DNA of 7,841 bases, from NCBI GenBank assembly GCA_001399805.1, contig LIHJ01000069.1, forward strand, positions 1-7,841, written 5' to 3'. The position numbers and the translations under genes were made by a program. The notes beneath the pieces are model-generated. The model was not told where the DNA came from, made no database searches, and saw only the letters and a list, made by a program, of their open reading frames with translations. Shown in pieces: positions 5,831 through 7,841 of this stretch (the first letter of the stretch is position 1; the number at the start of each line of letters is the position of its first letter). The DNA is from Candidatus Bathyarchaeota archaeon BA1. Its GTDB lineage: Archaea > Thermoproteota > Bathyarchaeia > Bathyarchaeales > Bathyarchaeaceae.

Positions 5831-6806
5831 CATTGTAGTCAGCGTTGAGGTTTGCTCCACAGGAGCATTTAAACAAGCCATTCTGCCTTCCTCCTCTTCC
5901 GCTACAGATGGAACAGGTTTGACTTGTGTAGGCTTCGCTCGGTGTTAATACAGGGATTCCAAACCATCTAGCTTTGTATTCGATGTAGCTTGAAAGTTTG
6001 TGATATGGGGAAACTGTTTAGTTTGCGGTTGAACCTTCGCCCTTTGCCATTTCTGTTTCTTAAGTCTTTCAGCTTTCCCATGACTATTGCTAAGTTCGTT
6101 CTGTTTGCCTCTTGGACTATGGCTTTAGAAATTCTGTGGAGTTCGTGGTTGACTATTCGTTTTTCATGGTTTCCAACCCTTTTGACAGCTTTCCGATTCG
6201 GCAACCTTCTCCGCAGATAAAAACAGTGTCCTCGGACGGCTCCAAGCCTCCTTCCATAGAAGTGTGTCTCATTTGTTTTCGAGTTGACGGTTACGGCGAT
6301 GTTGTGGATGCCTAAATCCACTGCTAGAACACCGTCGCAATCAGTTTTAGGCTTAACTTCTCTTTGAACAACCATGTAGGTAGAAGTCTCCGTTACGCTT
6401 GAAAAGTTTGGACTCACATATTTCCATGTCTGGCGTTATAGGACAGTGAGGCTTGATGGCTACCCAGACTCCACCTCTTCGCCCTTTAACTAGAATCCTA
6501 GCCCAATACTGAGCAATCTTTGTGTTCCGCCGTTCCACCCTCAAAAGGTCCTTCCTAATAGACAGCGGATACTCCTTATTAGGCTTAATCTTCCTATAGA
6601 AGCGTTTAGCTTGCTGTTTGTTAGCTGAGTAGAGTTCCTGCCCTCTCGCTATGCAGGAAACGTTGAAGATCATTGTACTCTTGTTCCAGAAGCCGTTGCT
6701 TAACCCTGGTCAAATGCACAATTTTAGCTTGAATAGTTTTCTTAGCCTTCACGGTCACAGACCCTAACTTTAATACCTGCAATTCTAATTTTAAATTTAA
6801 CGCCAT
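5703..6806 (-). pseudogene. tnpB: RNA-guided nuclease TnpB, inactivated by three +1 frameshifts and a catalytic Glu loss
   Basis: Four pieces in consecutive frames line up as one TnpB of about 366 aa. Piece 1 from ATG 6806 has AKIVHLTRVKQRLLEQEYN. Piece 2 (from about 6637) has ELYSANKQQAKRFYRKIKP and continues to FYLH. Piece 3 (from about 6371) has the RuvC-I motif GVLAVDLGIHN and the RuvC-II region. Piece 4 (from about 6006) has PYHKLSSYIEYKARWFGIP, the zinc ribbon (TCSICSG...FKCSCGANL) and the RuvC-III motif NADYNGARNI. Each break is explained by one extra base: near 6637 (GG), near 6372 (GG) and in GGGG at 6007-6010. Because all three are +1, frame 1 and frame 4 are the same. The RuvC-II Glu (normally I/V-x-x-E-K/D-L) reads VMGKL, a GAA to GGA change. 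The true start is uncertain; ATG 6806 follows GGTGAG. No active nuclease can be made from this copy. Confidence 0.85.
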
Positions 6807-6812
6807 TCATCT

Positions 6813-6829
6813 CACCCTTAAAAGGCGTG
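6813..6829. repeat. Upstream-end hairpin of the IS element
   Basis: CACCCTTAAAAGGCGTG folds into an imperfect hairpin with one C·C mismatch and one T·G pair. Its sequence resembles the hairpin at 5696-5716 (CCCACGCCTAAAGGC...), as expected for the two ends of one IS200/IS605-group element. Confidence 0.5.
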
Positions 6830-6845
6830 GGTTTTCTGGCTAACT

Positions 6846-6853
6846 TTTATAAA
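6846..6853 (+). promoter_or_regulatory. TATA box of the zinc-ribbon membrane gene, at the IS boundary
   Basis: TTTATAAA, centred about 25 bases before 6875. It predicts an almost leaderless mRNA starting just before ATG 6880. It overlaps ATG 6853, which therefore cannot be the start if this promoter is used. Confidence 0.55.
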
Positions 6854-6879
6854 TGCATACACTCTTACAATCATTGCGA

Positions 6880-7326
6880 ATGATGGTGATGATGAAGACA
6901 ATCGCAAGGATATGGCAGGGGCTTTTAAGCCTTGTCATCGTTGCCGTGGCCCTTTTCACGATTCTACTGGTGTTCTTCCGCCCTGAAGAACTAAAGCAAC
7001 AACTTCATGTGTTCATCATCTTCGTCAACAGCCTGAACCTCAGCGATGTTGTATCCTCTGTCATCTCGCTTGGCCCCAGCCTCCTGTGGATGCTTTTCAT
7101 CTTCGGCCTCGCCGTCAGCGTGATCGGATACGCATATCTGAAGAAGACACGTGAGTCCGAGCGACTCTTTTGCCTACACTGCGGAGACAAGCTGGTTCGC
7201 CTATACGACTCCTGGTACCGCAACAACTGCCACAGGGTGATCAAAGAGCGACGTTGCATTCACTGCGGAGCCAAGGTCATCGTTGACGCACACTTCTGTC
7301 CTGAGTGCGGAAAAGAACAAAAGTAA
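6880..7326 (+). CDS. Two-helix membrane protein with C-terminal zinc ribbon(s)
   Basis: The protein is 148 aa from ATG 6880, chosen because the only good TATA box (6846-6853) overlaps the alternative ATG 6853. A hydrophobic helix at about 14-33 (LLSLVIVAVALFTILLVFF) and another at about 67-87 (LLWMLFIFGLAVSVIGYAYL) enclose an amphipathic loop. The tail then carries Cys98-x2-Cys101 (FCLHCG), Cys117-His118, Cys126-x2-Cys129 (RCIHCG) and Cys140-x2-Cys143 (FCPECG). The last two pairs form a classic zinc ribbon, and the earlier residues may make a second metal site. The zinc tail is probably cytoplasmic. No enzyme motif is seen. Proteins of this build are common in archaea and mostly uncharacterised; a role in binding nucleic acid or protein at the membrane is only a guess. 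Confidence 0.7.
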   Translation: MMVMMKTIARIWQGLLSLVIVAVALFTILLVFFRPEELKQQLHVFIIFVNSLNLSDVVSSVISLGPSLLWMLFIFGLAVSVIGYAYLKKTRESERLFCLHCGDKLVRLYDSWYRNNCHRVIKERRCIHCGAKVIVDAHFCPECGKEQK

Positions 7327-7413
7327 TGGGTTGTGGGCTATCCGCGCGTGGTGAATCTTTTGGTAAAAAGGTCCGATATCCGGTCGAGAAGTATTAAAAA
7401 TTGAGAGGTAGGA

Positions 7414-7841
7414 TTGGGCGATGTTGCTGACCACTTTAGGGGTGTGGAGTCGTTTTTCACTGGAACCTCAAGAAAGTGATCTTAAGATTAATCAAGAGTT
7501 ATGGAGCATCTTCACGTTTTCTGGATGTTGGATGCGGCACTGGATTAATACCCAGATTCCTTCCCTCAGGCTCTGTGGGATTAGATGTTAACCCTTGGAA
7601 CGTCAGAAAGGCGAAGAAGTATGCCCCCCACACTGAACTTGTGGTTGAAGATGCTGAAAACATGCCCTTCAAAGAAAACATCTTTTCAACGGTCATTTGC
7701 ACGGAAACTTTAGAACATTTGCCTCACCCTAACGCTGCATTGCGGGGGATTCACAGGGTGCTTTAATCAGAGGGCAAGCTGATTGGCTCTGTGACCCATA
7801 AGAGCTTTTTTGGAACTTTCGTTTTTGAGCAGCACATGGCC
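7414..7841 (+). pseudogene. Class I SAM-dependent methyltransferase, frameshifted and with an internal stop (3' end outside window)
   Basis: The longest intact piece is GTG 7476 to TAA 7766 (96 aa). It contains motif I FLDVGCGTG, an acidic end of strand 2 (VGLDVNPWN), VVEDAENMPF and ICTETLEHL, as in Methyltransf_11-type enzymes. An N-terminal piece in another frame from TTG 7414 reads GDVADHFRGVESFFTGTSRK and ends at TGA 7477; one extra G there would join it to VILRLIKSYG. After TAA 7764-7766 the frame stays open to the window end with family-like sequence (SEGKLIGSVTHKSFF), so this stop appears to be a nonsense change, perhaps from AAA. The TTG start has GAGGT a few bases upstream but is tentative. 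The substrate is unknown. As read, no functional enzyme would be made. Confidence 0.7.

Larger units (their letters stand above)
5688..6848 (-). mobile_element. IS605/IS1341-type element carrying only tnpB
   Basis: The boundaries are inferred. At the end downstream of tnpB there is a hairpin (5696-5716: CCCAC-GCCT, loop AA, AGGC-GTGGG with one bulged T), then minus-strand GTAGTTCAC, as in many IS605-group right ends. At the upstream end there is a related but weaker hairpin (6813-6829, CACCC...GGCGTG). On the minus strand it is preceded by TTTAT (6849-6853), a plausible target/TAM pentanucleotide. No tnpA and no target duplication are seen, as expected for IS1341-like elements moved in trans. 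The element is AT-richer than the operon at the start of the window. With a broken tnpB it can move only with help. Confidence 0.65.

Noticed and set aside
5703..6806. Programmed +1 frameshifting to express TnpB
   Set aside because: It would need three separate shifts at sites without slippery or pausing context, and the catalytic Glu is missing too; decay or sequence error is simpler.
7005..7434. Minus-strand frames over the zinc-ribbon gene
   Set aside because: The plus strand carries clear membrane helices and CxxC pairs; the antisense frames carry nothing recognisable.
2652..7766. Reassigned stop codons (TAA or TAG read as sense)
   Set aside because: Intact genes here, such as the VapC-like, zinc-ribbon and coiled-coil genes, end at normal TAA or TAG, and most breaks are indels.

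Overview
The window looks archaeal. It has AT-rich TATA boxes about 25 bases upstream of nearly leaderless starts (VapB-like gene, zinc-ribbon gene), strong GGAGG ribosome binding sites inside a tight operon, a VapBC-type pair, a TnpB-only insertion element and the end of an archaeosortase. The lineage cannot be fixed from sequence alone. A TACK-group (for example Bathyarchaeia-like) or methanogen-related archaeon is possible, but that is a guess.

Layout. Bases 1-4441 carry a compact + strand series: (1) the C-terminus of an archaeosortase/exosortase; (2) a membrane-anchored, probably alpha-helical extracytoplasmic protein starting at GTG 366, overlapping the sortase stop by 4 nt; (3) a 245-aa protein with a possible winged-helix end; (4) an ORC1/Cdc6-like AAA+ ATPase; (5) a 168-aa unknown protein. 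Bases 4538-4893 hold an independently promoted coiled-coil protein with a C-terminal membrane helix. Bases 4912-5610 hold a minus-strand AbrB/PIN toxin-antitoxin pair with its own TATA box. Bases about 5688-6848 hold an IS605/IS1341-type element with a broken tnpB, end hairpins and a likely omega-RNA end. A two-helix membrane protein with a zinc ribbon follows (6880-7326). The window ends inside a broken SAM-dependent methyltransferase.

Functional reading. The sortase and the anchored helical protein belong to one transcription unit and suggest cell-surface or exopolysaccharide work. The ATPase and its two unknown neighbours look like a separate three-gene module (DNA- or protein-remodelling ATPase plus partners) riding in the same operon. 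No characterised system is recognised in this module, and it is the best candidate here for something undescribed.

A striking theme is lesions. There is an 11-bp tandem duplication at the end of gene 3, a one-base deletion near the start of the ATPase, an in-phase stop between the ATPase and the 168-aa ORF, three one-base insertions plus loss of a catalytic Glu in tnpB, and a one-base deletion plus an in-frame stop in the methyltransferase. Either this is a decaying accessory region or some of the indels are assembly errors; raw reads would decide.
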